Notes: generated by a model from the letters alone, not told the origin. DNA of 64,000 nt from Yamagishiella unicocca (GCA_003116995.1 BDSL01000006.1:868001-932000), one strand, 5' to 3'. Shown: positions 38,301 through 51,965, numbered from the stretch's first letter. Translations and numbers: made by a program.

Positions 38301-41300
38301 CCCGAACTACCTAAACCCAACCGGCCCTGCGTCGCATGCGGGATTCCTCGCCCGTGCGGTGCCCTTTCCCCCCGGAAGGCCGCACCTTGAGGCGGGCGAC
38401 GAAGGGGATGGCTGACATGCGCAGGAACCGCGACTGGAGCTTGAAGGCCTCGGTCGTGAGCCGCCGTCCGAGAGCGTCGATTCCAGCCAGGCGGTCGGAG
38501 GCGCTGGCCGTCGGCAGGGGCTCCACCTTCTCGGCGGCCTGGCAGCACGAGAGGCGACACGCGGCGGCAACGGGGAGGAGATGGGAGGGAGCGCTTGGGT
38601 CGGCAGGATAGTACGGTGGCGCGGAGTCACATCGGACTCGCGCGGCGGTCGCTTTCGTCAGCTGGCGGCCTGGAAACCAACGGCACGGTGCGGAACAGCG
38701 CTGACGGAGCGCTGGCATGAGGCAGCAATAAGCCGGCTGCGACAGCCGCCCCACTTTGCGGGGTAGGGGGAGGGGGCAGCCTTGGGTGTTCTGTGCTCTC
38801 TGACGAGCATGCAGCACGTATGGCTCCCTCCAGGCGCTTCATGCATTCCCGGTGTGGCGGCCCCCTCCCGACACCGTCCTGCCCTGCCCCCTCCCGTCCT
38901 GCCCTACCCCTCTCCTCACTGTCCCACCCACCTACCCCACGCCGTGACCCCACGCACACACCCGCCCCCACGAACGCTTACCGTTTTCAGCATCTCGAAC
39001 GCCCAGCCGCTGGTTGCCGATCGCACGGGCTCCAGGAACTGCATGAGGTTGGCGCCCGGGTGCGGGGCGGTGAGGAGATGCAGCGGCACCGAGGTAGAGA
39101 GGTAGACCCGTGGGTCGGCACTTTTAAGACAGCTGGGAGGGGACGAGAGTCCTCGGCTGTCTAGGCCGCCTTATGCACAACCAAGGACCAGCGCTGGCGC
39201 ACACGTGACCCCCGCTCCAGACTTGCAGGCGCTTCACCGCCGCAGCCTCACCTGCTCCAGCTCGCTCGGATCTGCAAAGCCCTTCACCAGCCCGGACCAG
39301 GCCTGTGTTTGAGGCGCCGCCGTGGGAGTACGCAAAGGGGGCACGGCGGGTCACAAGAGCGGATGTCGAAGCTACGATCACGAGCGCGGGCAAAAGCTTT
39401 TCTCCGCTGGCGTCGGGGAGTAGGGCGAGGCCCGCGGCGCGCATGCACAGCACAGAGGAGAGCAGCAGGCACGAGTGACGCGACGAGGAAGCCGAGCCCT
39501 CCCCTTTCACCGCACGGAGGGTTAGTAGAGTTATGGTCCCACACGGGAGGTGCCCCCACGCACCGGGGGCAGGGCGGCCAGCAGCGAGGACTGCAAGGGG
39601 ACAGCCCCGCACCCTACGGGACGCTCTGCCGGAGCTACGGCTGGATCTGCCCCCTGCCTACACGGTCGCAAGCTGTGCTGGGCTTTCCAGGTCCGCTGCT
39701 GCTCACTTGGGCGGCCTCACAGCCTCGCACGGCTGCGCAGTCCCCTTACGTGCACGCTGCAGTAGGCGCTGGACGTGCCCCGCAATCCGCCCCCGATCCC
39801 GGTGGCCGGGGTTGGCGGCTGTTCTCCCGCGTAGTGCTTTCCTCTTCCTCCTCTTCCCCCTCCTCCTACTGTCGCATACACGGGCCTCCTCGCCAACCCT
39901 GCCAGGCACACCGTCCAGCACGCGCTGCTAGGAGACAGCTCACCTTCAGCAGTTGGTCCAGCTCGGCCTTCAGGGTTTGCAGCGCGTTCCGCCGCAGCTG
40001 CTCCAGCAGCGACCCGCGGGCCAGCTCCTCGATGACGTCACGGACAGTGAAGCTGGGGGATTGCTCTGGATTGCTCGGCGGAATCGGTCCGCCGCTGATC
40101 ATCTCCTCGATCACGGCAAACTCCGCTGCAAGGGTGGGGGCATTTCCGGGGGGTTACTGCGTCGTCAGCTCCGACCCGCCTTTAGACCGGCCCTCCTGCC
40201 CAACCCCTGGGCGGTTCTCCCCTCCTGCTCCCCTCCCCATGCGCTGCATGCCCGCAGCTCCCTCACGCCGTACGTCATGCTATATGCTCAGATGGCTCCT
40301 GCCCGCACCCCACCGACTCACCGCCTCCCCCTTCCCACCCGTCGTTATGCCCCTGCTCCGCAACCCCTCGATTCACCCGGTCACGGCAACCTCCACCCGG
40401 CCCTCGTGGCCACCGCCACAGCACCGGCCGCGCCGCCGCAACGGCCCACCGCGACAGCCGCCGACGTGACGCGATCCAACGCCCTGGACCCCATGGCTAG
40501 CGAGATCACCCGCCCTGAGATTGGGCGGATTGTTACTAATCAACTAGCTAACTAACTGACTGACTGAAAAACAAAATAGCACACCTTCCATCGTCCCCGG
40601 CTGCATGTCGTACTCGGGGGGGTCCAGCACCTCGTTCAGCTGCTCGACTGCCTCCCGGCTGCACAGCAGGTCGGTGCTGATCAGCACTTGGTGCCGCAGC
40701 CACACCTCGTCCAGGCAATCGGCGCCGTAGTAGTCCAGCAGCTCCTGGTCGGGGTCGGATACCTCAAGCGGTGCAGTACCGGGCGGCAGCGGCGGCAGCA
40801 CGCTGTAGTCCACGGCGCTCGCCGCCGCCGCTGCGGCGACGCCGCTGCCCTTGCTCTTCTTCTTACCAGTGGCCCCACTGGCCTGTGCGGCGGCGCCGCC
40901 AGCGCCAGTACTCTTGTCCGCTGCAGTCCCCCCGGCAGAGGCTGCAGCCCCGCCAGCAGCGACTGCGGCCCCCCCGGCAGTGGCTGCGGTTGAAGGATTG
41001 CGCTCCTCCGCCAAGCGCTTCATGGCGTGCGTGATCCGCAGCCGTATGGCCCGCTTGCGCCGGGCGGTCCACGCCCGGAGGCACATGCTGCGGTAGGCGC
41101 CCTCCGACAGGCGCACCTTGTCGGCTGTAGGGTCGCGGCGGGGGCAGCGCGGAGGCGGGGTGAGCTCGCGTGCCTTGCTGTGCCTTGCTGTGCCTTGCTC
41201 TACCGTGCCGCGCTGTGCCGTGCTGTGCTGTGCGGTGGTTTCGCCATGTGCCCCTCTGCTGTTGGATGTAGGGTAATAAAAATGAGAAACATCGCACGCA

Positions 41301-44300
41301 AAAGGCGTACCTGGTGACTGCAATGCAGTACGCCTCACGGCACTTCCCTCACACGCCCGGTGCGCCCGGTGCCCAGCAGACCACACCAACCGCACCCACG
41401 CGTAACCATCAACCATCCATCCGTGCGATGGACGACGTACGGACGGGCCGGTGCCGGTGCCACCGCGCGGCGCAGCCCCCCGCGCGCCCCTCACCTCCGG
41501 GTCGGCTGCCCTGCACCACCTCCACTCCCCACAAATCCTCCTTAGCAGTCCGCTCGTACTCCTCCACCTTGTCCTGCATAGACGACAGCGTGCCGGCGCC
41601 ACGCGCACCCAGCTGCGACAACACGAAGATCCGCAGGTGCAGGAGGCTTTCGGTGGCCATTTTGGCAAGGCACTGGGGCAAGGCCGCGGAGGAGACCTCC
41701 AGCTCGATGAGCCTGGAGGAGGACGGGGCGGGGGGCGGCATAAAAACCGTTGGCGCGACGAGGCGGGGGTTTCGAGGAAGACCGATGGAAGACCCGTGGA
41801 CGGGACGGGGGTGGGTGGGCGCGGTCCGTGAGAGGGGGTGGTGGGTTGGCGGGAGGAGCGGCGGGGAAAGAGCTGACGCCGCAGGGTGGGTGGGAGAGCG
41901 GCGCGGAGAGGCGACAACAGGCAAGGCGGCAACAGGCGAGGCGTCTGTGCTGCTTCTGTGCTGTGGTGCTTCTGTGCTGTGGTGCTTCTGTGTTGTGCTG
42001 TGTACCGGGGTGCGCTGGTGCGCAGTGGAAAGCATGGGAGTCAGCGAGCGGGCTCTCGGATGTCGGAGGCCTGATGGTCGGACGGGCCGCGCCGCGACTC
42101 ACTTTGCGCCGGTGGACTCCGCGATGAAGGCTGCGGTCGTCGCGATGAAGCGGTAGCCCAACCCGCAGCCGCCCCCCTGCAAAAACGAGCAAAAACCCCA
42201 AGGGGTGTTGGGTTGCTGAGCGTTAGGCTGCCCTCCGGCTGGGGAGCTGGGGGGTAGGTCGGGCGTCCGGAAGCATGTTCGCTGGGCCGCCCGGCGTGAC
42301 TGGACCAAAGGGTACAGAAGGCGCAAGGTAAGCAGCCGAGGGACTCGACGCGATGGACAGCCCTGTTGGGTCCCCCAATCGCCGCGCGCCGTCTGCCCAC
42401 GGGTGCTGCGACATGCATGCTCCTGGCGTCAAACCCCTTCGTCGCACAAACCACCGCCGCACCTCCAGCTCCTTGATCGCATCCAAGATGTCGTCCCGCC
42501 ACTGCTGGTCCAGTGACGCACGCTCCTTGGGCGGCAGGTCCTCCCGAATGTCGAACGCGAGGAACGGTCCGAACGCCGGGTCGCCGCCGTTGGCGCCCTC
42601 CGCCGCCGTCGCGTCGTCATCGACGCCGTTGGCCGCGGGTGCCGGTGCCGCTTCTGCCTCACGATCGTGGGGCGGGGTACCGTTGGCGTCGCCGTTGGCA
42701 GCGCCGCCGCTGGCGGCGGCGGCGGCAGCGGCGGCCTGTGGATCGGCAGTGCGCAAACGAGGAGGCGCCGTCAGTGACGTGTTTTGAGGGAGAGCACCCC
42801 TGGGAGCGCACCCCTTCCCAACCCCCATCACGTCGCGAGGCTGGAGCAGCAGCCGCCGTTATCCCCGATAGCCAGGCATGCAGCCAGGACGCCAGGCAGG
42901 CAGCCGCGGCTTCCGCCAGCCGCGCCACGCACCTTCTCGGCCTTCTCGCGCTCATCCCGCAGCTGCGCGGCCAGCCCGGACGGGATCTCGCCGTACAGCC
43001 GCTGGATGATGTCAACGTGCTCCTGCAGGACCGAGCGACGGGAGCCGGCGGGCGGCCGACAGGGCGGGTGGGCGAGCGAATGGGCATCAGCCCGGGCAGC
43101 CGCTGCCAGTGCGCTTCCCCGCACCGGGACACCCACGCCACACACGGGCGCCTGGTAGCAGTCCCTTCACTGCCACTGCCACCCATTACCACCATGGAAG
43201 GGAAGGGCGCGCGTCCGCACGGAAACGTGTGCTGCGTGTCCACTAAGAGAGCAAGCAAGAGCTTTGTGTATGGCGCAGGCGCACGCAGGTTGCGGCGCGG
43301 CTGCGCGATGGCGGGCTCCTCTAAATGGTGGCGAGCCACGGTTCGCTCCTTTCCTTACGTCGTGTCCATGGGTTTCCTCGCCAACCCCCAGGCGGCGGCC
43401 ACCAAGCCCCCAAGCGGACCCCCCCTCCAGGGCCCCGCCGCCCCCACTTCCCCACCTTCTTCGTGCTCTTGTGCATGCACAGGGCCATGATGATGGCGTC
43501 GGCGGAGGCGCCCTCGCCCATGTTCATCACGTAATCGCACAGCCGCGCCAGCCGCACGCCTGTCTCGTCCAGGCCCGCGCCTGGCGCCGACCATGCCGGC
43601 GGCTGCAGCGGCAGCACGCCCCGGTGCCGCAGCACCTGTGTGTAGCCCTGCAGCACCATCAGGGGGTCCCCCAGGCGCTCCAGGATCGACAACGGGCTGT
43701 CCGGCAGGTCGTACATGGCCGGCTCCAACTGTCGTGCAAAAGAGAGGGAGGGAGGAGGAAACCCGTGGGTCGACGCATCGACAGAATCAAAACATAGGAT
43801 AAAAAAGTTTGAAACGCTTTTGTAAATGGGAGGAGGGAGGACGGAGGAGGGTTTGTGAGGAGGGAGGAGGGGGAGGAGAAAAGTGGGTGGCGTGGGGGGC
43901 AAGGGATCGTGGGTTGCGAAGGTAACAAGGGACCGACCGACCGGCCCGACGGCTATGGGTTGGCTATGGGTTGCCGGAGGACGACAAGAGGCGGGTCAGC
44001 GCACATGGGTTAGAAAACGATATCGGTTTGGGCAGGGTTTTCGAGCCGACATGGTGTGCAACTGGGCTGGTGGGGGCTTGGCAGCAAGTCTCCACACAAC
44101 GAACGGGGATATCTGGGCCCCAGTGCGGTCTGGACCCTTATGCCTACACAGAGGAGCCTCACCTGGAGGCTCGATGACGTTTCGTCGCCCTTGACGCAGG
44201 CCACTGCAACAAGGGAAACAGAGGATTGGGATGCCGGCAATTAGGAGGGCAGGCACTGCTAATTGGAGACACGCCTCCAAAACGCGACAACGGGTTGGGG

Positions 44301-47300
44301 TAGGGGTAGGGGGCGATGCCGCTTCGTACTCGTAGGGGTAAGGGGCAGTAGGCCGCAGTGCCGCACACCCTGGTGCAGTGGGTCCGGATACGCCATGCCA
44401 TATCTTGGGCACCACTAGCTGGTCTTGCTTCTTGGGAGCCATTGGTGCACGAAAAGGCACAAAGGTTTCGTGCGCTTAAGCGCACAGCGTCGAACGTCGG
44501 AGTAGCCAGGTAGCGCAAGGGCGGGCCCAGCAGGTGGCTAAGCCTATCCCCGGCTACCGTACAACCGGGAGCCGCGCGAGGTGGCCTATGGCAAACCGCC
44601 AGCGTCGGCAGTCGGGCGCGGCCAATGGGACCCTCGACTCACATGGGAATTTCCTCGACCCACATGGAAATTTCCTGGACCCACATAGGAATCCCTCGAC
44701 CCACATAGGAATCCCTCGACCCACATGGGAATCCCTCGACCCACATGGGAATTTCCTCGACCCACATGGGAATCCCCTCAACCCACATGGGAATTCCCTC
44801 GACACACGTGGGAATACCCACAAGATGCTGGCCCGCGACCTCGGTTCGCCATCAATGCTGCTTGCAGAGGACGCAGGCAAGGATCGACGATGCATGCCCG
44901 CACGTGGCATAGACGCGGCCCCGCCCTACGCAAGGGCCAGCCAACGAGGCAGGCCGGAAAAGGAGGGAACCCCACCGCTGCGCGCGTCCACGGGCTTTCC
45001 TCACAAACCCAGCACGCGGAGGATACTAAACGCGGTGGTTTCGTCGGGTCACCTCCGCGTCACTCACTGATTGCGTATCGCTGCGCAATGGAGTCCATCA
45101 CGTCGTGGCGCTGTAGCACCGGCAGATCCTGCAGCTGGCTGGCGAAGTGCGCTCGTTTGCGGGCCAATGTGAACGCATCCCGAGTAGTTTTGTCCAGCGT
45201 GTGGCCGTCCTCGCCTGTCGCCTGTGAGGGATGTATGGCCGGGAGGGACTCAGCTGCCGTGGGCGGCGGCATTAGGCGCCAACCATGTGCCAACCACCAA
45301 CACACGTGGCAACCACCAACGCACGTGGCAACCACCAACCCCACGTGGGTCCCCAAGTCCGCAAGGGGCTGCCGTCGCCGGACTGCCGTCGCCGGGCCGC
45401 CTTCCTTTACCTTCGCGCAGCATGACATGACATGATGTTGCAACAGCGCGAGATCTGGGTGTGCATCTCGTCCGCATGCGGATGCGCCTCACCCTACCAG
45501 TCTCTCCAACAACTCCAGCATGCAGATACAACTGGTGTCACGCGCTTTTTTCCCTCGCCGGTTTTCCTTCTACTCTAAGTGCTGACCAGCGCTTTCCTCT
45601 CAACCCGACCAGCCTCACGGCGCCCCCGGGGGGCACCTCAGCGCCCACCTCATCCGGCACAACGCCGCTGCCCAGGAGCTGCTCGCCGATGCGCATCCGG
45701 CAGACCAAGTCCAGGAAGAACCTGCCAAGGGGATTGCAGGTGCCGCCGACTGAGCATCGATGCTGCAAACAATTGACGCGCCGGCTTCTCACGCAATGCG
45801 CAGAGCGCGTGCCCCCACAGCGCGGCAGCATTTCTCACACATTGGGAGGACTGCTATGCTCGCCGGCCACGGCCTGCAGGGATCCGCATGATGCAGAATG
45901 GGCCGCCCGGCCGACTGGAGGGATACACGGCCAGATAGCTCAGCGCTGCTGATCACAACTCTTCTCCCCCCCCCACACACGCTAGCTTAGCGCTGCTGAT
46001 CACAGCCCCCACCCCCCAACACACACGCCCGCGCACACCTACACACCGGACCAACCCTTGCTTTGACCTTTCGGTGGAAAATCGCGGCTTAATAGGCAAT
46101 TAACGAACGCACACAAACACACACGCACGCCCACCTGCTCGCTAGTTCGTCGTTTGCGAACTCAGCCGGAGTTTGGCTCAGCTGCAGCTGCAGCGCCTGC
46201 GAGCAGCGACGTGAGCCAGGCAGCGCGCAGAAGGGCTCAGGGGTCGCGAGTCAAGGGCGGAGGGGGACGGATGCGCCGCAGATGAACTGCTTAAAGCTGC
46301 AAACCTGAGGTGGTTGCGGATGCCCTGGTTGCCGATCCACGGGTTTTCCCCCTTCGGCACTGGCTGTGGACGTGCCCGACCTGACGATGCCCAGCTCCAC
46401 CGACCCCGCAGAGAGACCCGAACACGAACGGGCTGATGCATTGGGGTGGCGGCGTGGGCCGTGTTCGTCGCTGCGCCGCCCGTATCTTTGCGCCCGCTGA
46501 ACGCGCGCCAACTACGCTTCAAGCCACAGCAACCGCACCTATGCCGTGCACAGATGGAAGCGGCAGCGCTGCCACGGTTGCTGACCACCACTCGTCATCG
46601 CGCCTGGGCTTGCGTGCGAATGCGTCCCCATACGTATCCCGCGTCGGTACAAGGGTGGGCTTCCGCTTCCACTCCTGCATCCTCTTAGCCCTCCTGAAAC
46701 CCGCACCCTCCCAATGCAATAAGGGCGAACCCGTCCCGCCATCCTACTAGAGCACCAAGAGCACGCTGCCTAGCCGCCCTCCCCGAAGCAACCCCGCTGT
46801 TATCCAACTTGCCCCGCTCTGCCCGATACAACCCCGCCCCGATGCAATCCCCCCATCTAATCCCGGCCTCCCGATTGCAACCCACATCGGAGAGCGAAAT
46901 CTGCGTGCGCCTGTACTTCTCCAGCTCGACCTTCTCAGCGTCGTGCGCACTCCGCGGGTGGCGGCCTTCTAGAAGCGGCAGCAGCGCCTCCAGGTTGTTC
47001 ATGAGGAGCTTGGAGCGGATGTCGCTGCCCTGATCCTGCGGGCGGGGCGGCGGCAGCGGGGGGGGGGAACAGCGACGAATGGCGCGTCAGTGGCCGTCCG
47101 CACAGCACTTGGTACTCCTCGCCACTCGCGGCTCTGACGAAGTGCGCGGCCACACGGGGGCGAAGTGCTGTGAGCCATGCATTACGAGCAGGGGGAGGAG
47201 GGGAAGGAGGGGGAGGACAAGGAAGAGGAGGCGGAGGAGGACCGCGTGGGCGCTTGGGCAGGGGTGCCGGGGGACAGCCAGCTCCGGGTTTGCTATCGAC

Positions 47301-50300
47301 ACGGGGGGAGCTCCCCGGACAGGTGGGACGTGCGGGGCCGCGGCGCCGTGCTAAGGCCGGCAGCTGGCGTCACCAGAGCAGGGACCCTGAGACCGGGCCT
47401 GGGTGAAAGGGTTATTTATTCACATCACCCCGTAATGCTGCCGCACCGCTGCTTGGCTTGTCGTGCCCACCGCTGAACCCCGCCCGGCCTTCGTGGGTGC
47501 GGGGTGAGCTACCATCGTAGCTCATCCCCTGCAGGTGTTTACCAACGCCACGAAACCCGGACACACCTTGAGGGCGGCCAGGAACCAGGTAAGGAAATCG
47601 CGCACGCAGATGGGCGCTACTGCACCGGCAGCGTCGGGTGCCGCGCCGGCGGACGACTTGTCCTTGTCCCTGTCGCCTTTCGCGCCTGACTTGTTGCCGC
47701 CCTTCTTGGTGGGCTTGGCGCCGATATCCCTGCCGGTGGGATGCGGGGCACAGGGGAGGCGCAGAGCGCGCGGGGAGGGAGAGGTGGGCATTATCCCCGA
47801 CGAGGGAGATCCTACGAGTACCGCACTGGGAAGGAACCAGGGCGCTTCCTCAGCTTGACCCACGGCAGAACCCGGTAAGCAGCACAGCACGATCCTTCGA
47901 CGCGCATTCGTGTGGTGCGCGCTGAGATGCTAGCGCGAGCTTGCTGATGGCTCGCTGGAATGGTCGCTGCTGAAACGGTAGGCAGCAGACGACCTCCGCG
48001 CCTTTCCCAGCTCCACAGTCCAACAAAGTTGTTCTTTGGGTCAACGGCGATTACGGTGGGCGTTTTGGCAGCAGCACCCGACGCGGCAGATAGCGGTGAC
48101 GACGACAGCCCAGGCCGGAGCCGGTGGTCGTATCTACGGCTGTACTGCTGTAGCCCGTTGGCTTTCCTCGATAAGCGTTATTACCCTAGACGCACATCCC
48201 ACGCACCCTTTATCGTCCTTGCCGGCTGCCTCCAAGTTGACGAGCAGGAAGCTGTTATCCATGACCTCCTTCAGGTCGGGGCGGCTCAGCTGCAGCAAGA
48301 CGCCGCTGGAGCGGAGCCGGCTCAGCTGCAGCGCCATCTGCTGAGTGTAGAACGCCTTCACCTGCGGTTGCGACTGTGGTGCAACGGCGTGGGGGCCGCG
48401 GCTCAGGAAGACACGGGAAGTAGACGATGACCCCTTGGCACAAACTTGCGAGGCTGCGTCCTGGCTACGGGCCGGGGGCGCATCCGCCGAACGGCACACT
48501 AAACTGCGCGCTGTGTCGTGTAAGCCGGGAGCGGAGGGGGCGGCATTCGGCCGAACCGCACGGAACGGCACCGGGAGCTGCGGTGCGTGGCATTGGCTGC
48601 CGCCAAACGCAGCGCGACGCGCTTCGGACCTGCATGCCGTTGTCGGCCAGCCACTTCTCGAGCAACTTGGCCATCTCCTCCTCGTACTTCGTCACGTCGA
48701 CAGTGAATAGGTCGCACAGCTTCCGCACTCGCGCCTCGGAGCGCTACATGTCGCAAGGGCATCCCCAGCACGGGAGGGGCCGAGGTGAGGGCTGCGTGCT
48801 TTGGTGGCATGTGGGGTCCATGCCGCCGGCTGTGACGTGGGGCGGGCTGCTGTGTGGGCAAGGTGTGAGGTAAGCTCCGCCAGCGAGACCCCCGGCTCGG
48901 CACCGGCGCAGCGAGGCGACAAACGGAAGCTTCGGCGGTCGGTCGTGGCTTCAGCAGCCCGTGCGCAGAATCCCGTAAGACCGATTATGCACCCGTCCCG
49001 CTCTGCGCTGTCGCACCCGCCAAAAACAATTGCAGCCGGACGGTTAGGCCTTCGCGTTCTAGTTGCAACAGGGAGTATCCTCCTGAGGGGCGTGGTGATT
49101 TCGTCCCGACGGAATGAACACCCGAAGCTGCGTTGTGCCTGTGACGTCGGGCCGAGCCAATCGTTTGTGCACGGCGAAGCGGGTGGAGACAGAAGTGGCC
49201 AAGTCCCCGCTGGCGGGGTATCCCTCCTCCTCCGCAGGTGGCCCCGCGCGCAACAGGGTAGAGGAGGGATGACCAACCCTCGCAAACCCAGCTGCCGGTT
49301 CGACCGTGCACTCCCGCTGCCCCCACGAAGTACCGACCTGGTCGAATGCCGCTGTCGAATGCCGAAATGCATCTGGGCTCTACGGCGCCAGCCCAAGTTG
49401 GCCTCTCCTGATCGACAGCCATAACCCAGCCGTGTCTGTCCTGCCCTTCCCTTCCGCCGTGTTACCCACACAGCCGAACATGTATACAAGACCTCATTGC
49501 TAACCGTGCTCGCACGCTTTACGTGGTCTTATAGTGCCAAACTCCGGCCCCCAAATCCACTCACCTCCGGCCCAGCCTTCTTCAGGTCGTCGCCAATCAC
49601 GCCAAAGACCCGCGCGCGCTCCTTCTCCGTGGCATCCCTTCGGCTTTCGGATTCCTTAATCGCATTGATTTGGTCCTGCCGCGTTTTTAACGGCGTGTCC
49701 GCCTCGTTCGGCTTGTCCAACTTGGGCTTCTCGTCCTGCTGCTGCTGCTGGTTCAGCTTGCTCAGATCGTCGTAGCTAAGGATAGAGCCCGCCTTTGAAA
49801 GGAGCGTGTGGGGCGCGGGCGATCCAGCAGACACGGGCAGAGGCGGTGGGCATGCGAAGCAAGCAACGGGTTAGGACGGTGTAGGAGTGCATGGAAATGC
49901 TGCCTATGGAATCCATGATGGTAGCTTCTGGTTACTTGGCAATAAGAAGCGGATTCCGTGCTGCACACCGCATGGGTACGTGTCCATCGTCTCTCCCCCC
50001 GCTTCCCTTCCACACATTAACCACGCCCGCGCAAGGCACATACCCTCGCACAATCTGTTTGTACACGCAGCACATGGCCAGCGTACCTGCCGTTGCTGCG
50101 CTTGCTGTGCAGCCTGCTGCGCCTTTTCAAGGTCCTTCCCAAGGACCTTAGTCAAATGCTTAAGCCTCTCTTGCTTCGTCTTGCCGTCTTTAAAATCCTC
50201 AAACTTCTCCTTGCCCTTGCAGACAATTGCCTCCTCAGCTGGGTCTGCCCATTCGCTCTCATTGCTGTTGTCGGAAAACTTACAGGGCTCGCAGGACTTC

Positions 50301-50692
50301 TCGATACTGTCCTGGAGGGTGATCCAGTCCGTTCCATGCTCCACACACTTAACGACCCATGACGCTAGCAGGCAAGCTGCCGTCAAGCTGCGCGGGGTCC
50401 CGCTGAGCAACGGCTCTAGCCTGGATATTGCATCTTTCAGATCAGGCTTGCTAAACTGTTTGCTGGCGCCCTCGTACTGGATGCGGGCGCGACAAAGGCG
50501 AGCCAGACGTTGCTCCTGGGGGCTACCCCTGTTAAGCAGCTGTTCCACTTCAGAGAACAGGTCGTCCTTCTTCGATTTCGAACCGGTTTTCCAATTGCTA
50601 AAAGCCTCCTGGAAGTAGATTAGCTCCTTTTCGGCGCCGTCGGCCGGCCTCGCGCCCTCCGTGGCGCCAGAGCCTTTGGCTTTGGATGGCAT
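29341..50692 (-). CDS. Giant DUF627/DUF629-type ubiquitin C-terminal hydrolase-related protein
   Basis: A 31-exon model from the ATG at 50692 to the TGA at 29341 sums to 7920 nt (2639 residues) with every junction in phase. Main blocks are 50087-50692 and 49565-49792 (DUF627-like, AADTPLKTRQDQ-type region), 43456-43728, 42463-42735, 40585-41124, 34679-34873 (Lys/Glu coiled coil), 31961-34157 (one disordered exon of 732 codons), 31532-31738, 30955-31177, 30356-30669 and 29341-29819. The end resembles plant USP-related proteins: GLVNRVGEYNCFLNVIIQ (Cys about 2306), GEMNDASEVLSALFDSL, CYYGQHYFAFIN (His about 2584), EWVMFDDATV (Asp about 2606) and QPSVLFYQQ. All three catalytic boxes are therefore present. 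Plant relatives are annotated as USP-related without proven activity. The middle exons do not show a clear DUF629 zinc finger. Junctions near 45619/45649 and 38014/38018 have alternatives, and the model could be two genes. Confidence 0.85.
30955..31177 (-). other. USP Cys-box exon of the giant gene
   Basis: Encodes GEYNCFLNVIIQCLWH directly after the preceding exon's GTGLVNRVG, forming the nucleophile box of a ubiquitin-specific protease fold. NCFLN stands where canonical USPs have TCYMN, so the cysteine is kept. Plant DUF627/629 proteins have the same NCFLN form. Confidence 0.85.
31961..34157 (-). other. Long low-complexity exon of the giant gene
   Basis: 2197 nt in one uninterrupted frame. 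It is rich in Ala, Gly, Gln and Pro, with poly-Gly near 33400-33460 and Gln-rich patches. A 15-nt tandem repeat at about 33917-34008 encodes AAP-type units. An ordered-looking island (YDTAGYPFRHPYPYDAPPGW, near 33040-32960) and a Pro/Met-rich half follow. It connects the coiled coil to the USP fold and is likely disordered. The long frame on the other strand here is a by-product of base composition. Confidence 0.8.
34992..35092. repeat. 24-bp tandem repeat in an intron of the giant gene
   Basis: About four copies of GGAGGTGCTCATCTGCTCCA plus GGAG, the first degenerate and the last two nearly identical. It lies in the intron between the exons at 34679-34873 and 35682-35864. Confidence 0.8.
35325..35560. 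repeat. 117-bp tandem duplication carrying two full copies of the intronic dispersed repeat
   Basis: Two adjacent units (starting near 35325 and 35442) each contain GCATGCATCT, a T-rich middle, CATCCACGGGTCTTCCTCGA, then CCCCACAGCCAGCGC and CCTACGCTACCCCAC. They are the best-preserved copies of the family found in introns elsewhere in the window. A (CCCCA)n run lies just before at about 35300-35324. Confidence 0.8.
41945..41999. repeat. 16-bp tandem repeat in an intron of the giant gene
   Basis: Three to four copies of GTGCTGTGGTGCTTCT between the exons at 41495-41712 and 42103-42176. A related GTGCCTTGCT tract lies at about 41165-41235 in the next intron. Confidence 0.7.
44631..44818. repeat. 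20-21-bp minisatellite in an intron of the giant gene
   Basis: Nine copies of CTCGACCCACATGGGAATTC or shorter variants. The core CGACCCAC is shared with the 15-bp minisatellite at 20951-21204, although the rest differs. It lies in the intron between the exons at 44163-44203 and 45068-45221. A smaller ACGTGGCAACCACCAAC tandem is in the next intron at 45290-45350. Confidence 0.85.
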
Positions 50693-51599
50693 GGTGATTC
50701 TGGTATTGCCACTAGGATATCGATATCATGGCCATGTGGTTCCTTCCAGCCACGAACCCACGGTTGGGCACAAGACGCCCTGTTGCCAGATGCTTAGGCT
50801 AAAGACGTACGAAACAGACAACTCTCTTATTCAGGGTAATAGGTCGTTATGGCAGCTGCCGGAACTGCGAGGAAGGCTGATCCTTCACCGGATCTGCAGA
50901 GTGTCACGCAGCCCCAAAGCTGATGGATTTTATAATCTAACCCACTAGAATGACCCTAAGTATGTGTTTCGACAATCTTCTTCAACCTGGAAAACAGCGT
51001 AGCTCATCTCGAGTACCGGTATTTCAGTCGCATCGGCGAAAGTGTCCTGTTATCTTTTATGCAAAGACCAGTTCTTAATACTCGCGTATATTGCAAACGG
51101 TCCTTGCATTCCAATTTGGAATGCCGCAGTGCATGCCGCGGGGTAGCCCAGCGGTCGCGGGCCGCCGATCCGCTGCAAGGAAGGGGATAAACCGCAAATA
51201 CTTCGTTAAGCCAACATTGTTGTACTTTCGATGTGCGATGATCTGTGGCGAAGATGGTGATTGTTGATGCGAAGGCTGTATCGTTACTCTGTCTGCGCTC
51301 CGTCACAAGACGAGAGCACCATCGTAGCTTTGTGTTTCTTTGGCTCCTAGATCTGGATTTAGAGTGCGGAAGGGTCCTCGCCTTTCAGTCACGCTTATGA
51401 CCAGGAACCTGGCAAAACATTCAGTAACACCAGGTAGCACGCATCGACGCATGGCACAACGCGGCCGTACGATCGCCTGCTGGTGGGGTCTTCCGGAGCG
51501 GCTGTGGCGAAGCGGACGTTTCCCTCGATGCTTTTGCGTTGTTCGGCTTTACGCAATATGCATGTTCGCCACTCCATCCACAGCGCGAATCATTGCAGT

Positions 51600-51965
51600 C
51601 GTAATAACTGTTACAGTGGGTTCCAGACCTAAAGGTAGCGGTAGTAGTAGACCAGCGTTGATGGTCGGGTTCCTGATAGGGAAGCTTACAGCGCAAGGGA
51701 AGCCTACAGCGCAACGGGCTCTGGACAAAAATAAGAGCCATCGTGAGTGTCGTCATCGGGAGCGTCGTGGAGCGTCGACAACGAGTGAACCGACAACATG
51801 CGACAGGCAAGATAAGGCAAACCACGACAAACCACAACTCCAATCAAAAGGAAAAAGCAGTGGCAAACACACACCCAGGGGTCAATTGCGGGGACGGGCG
51901 CCCTTACCTAACGGCTGTATACCAATGCAGTCCAACAGGACTCTCACTGTAACCGTTACAACAAG
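51600..51965. repeat. Possible small element bounded by inverted TTACAGTGGG-like ends
   Basis: It begins with ACTGTTACAGTGGGTTCCAG near 51607 and ends with CTCACTGTAACCGTTACAAC near 51943-51962, an imperfect inverted match. The inside also holds GGTTCCTGATAGGGAAG and a direct TTACAGCGCAAGGGAAGC/CTACAGCGCAACGGG pair. It may be a rearranged member of the same family as 26684-26890. Confidence 0.4.

Noticed and set aside
44631..44818. CRISPR-like array
   Set aside because: Units are contiguous 20-21-bp tandem repeats without unique spacers, in a nuclear intron.
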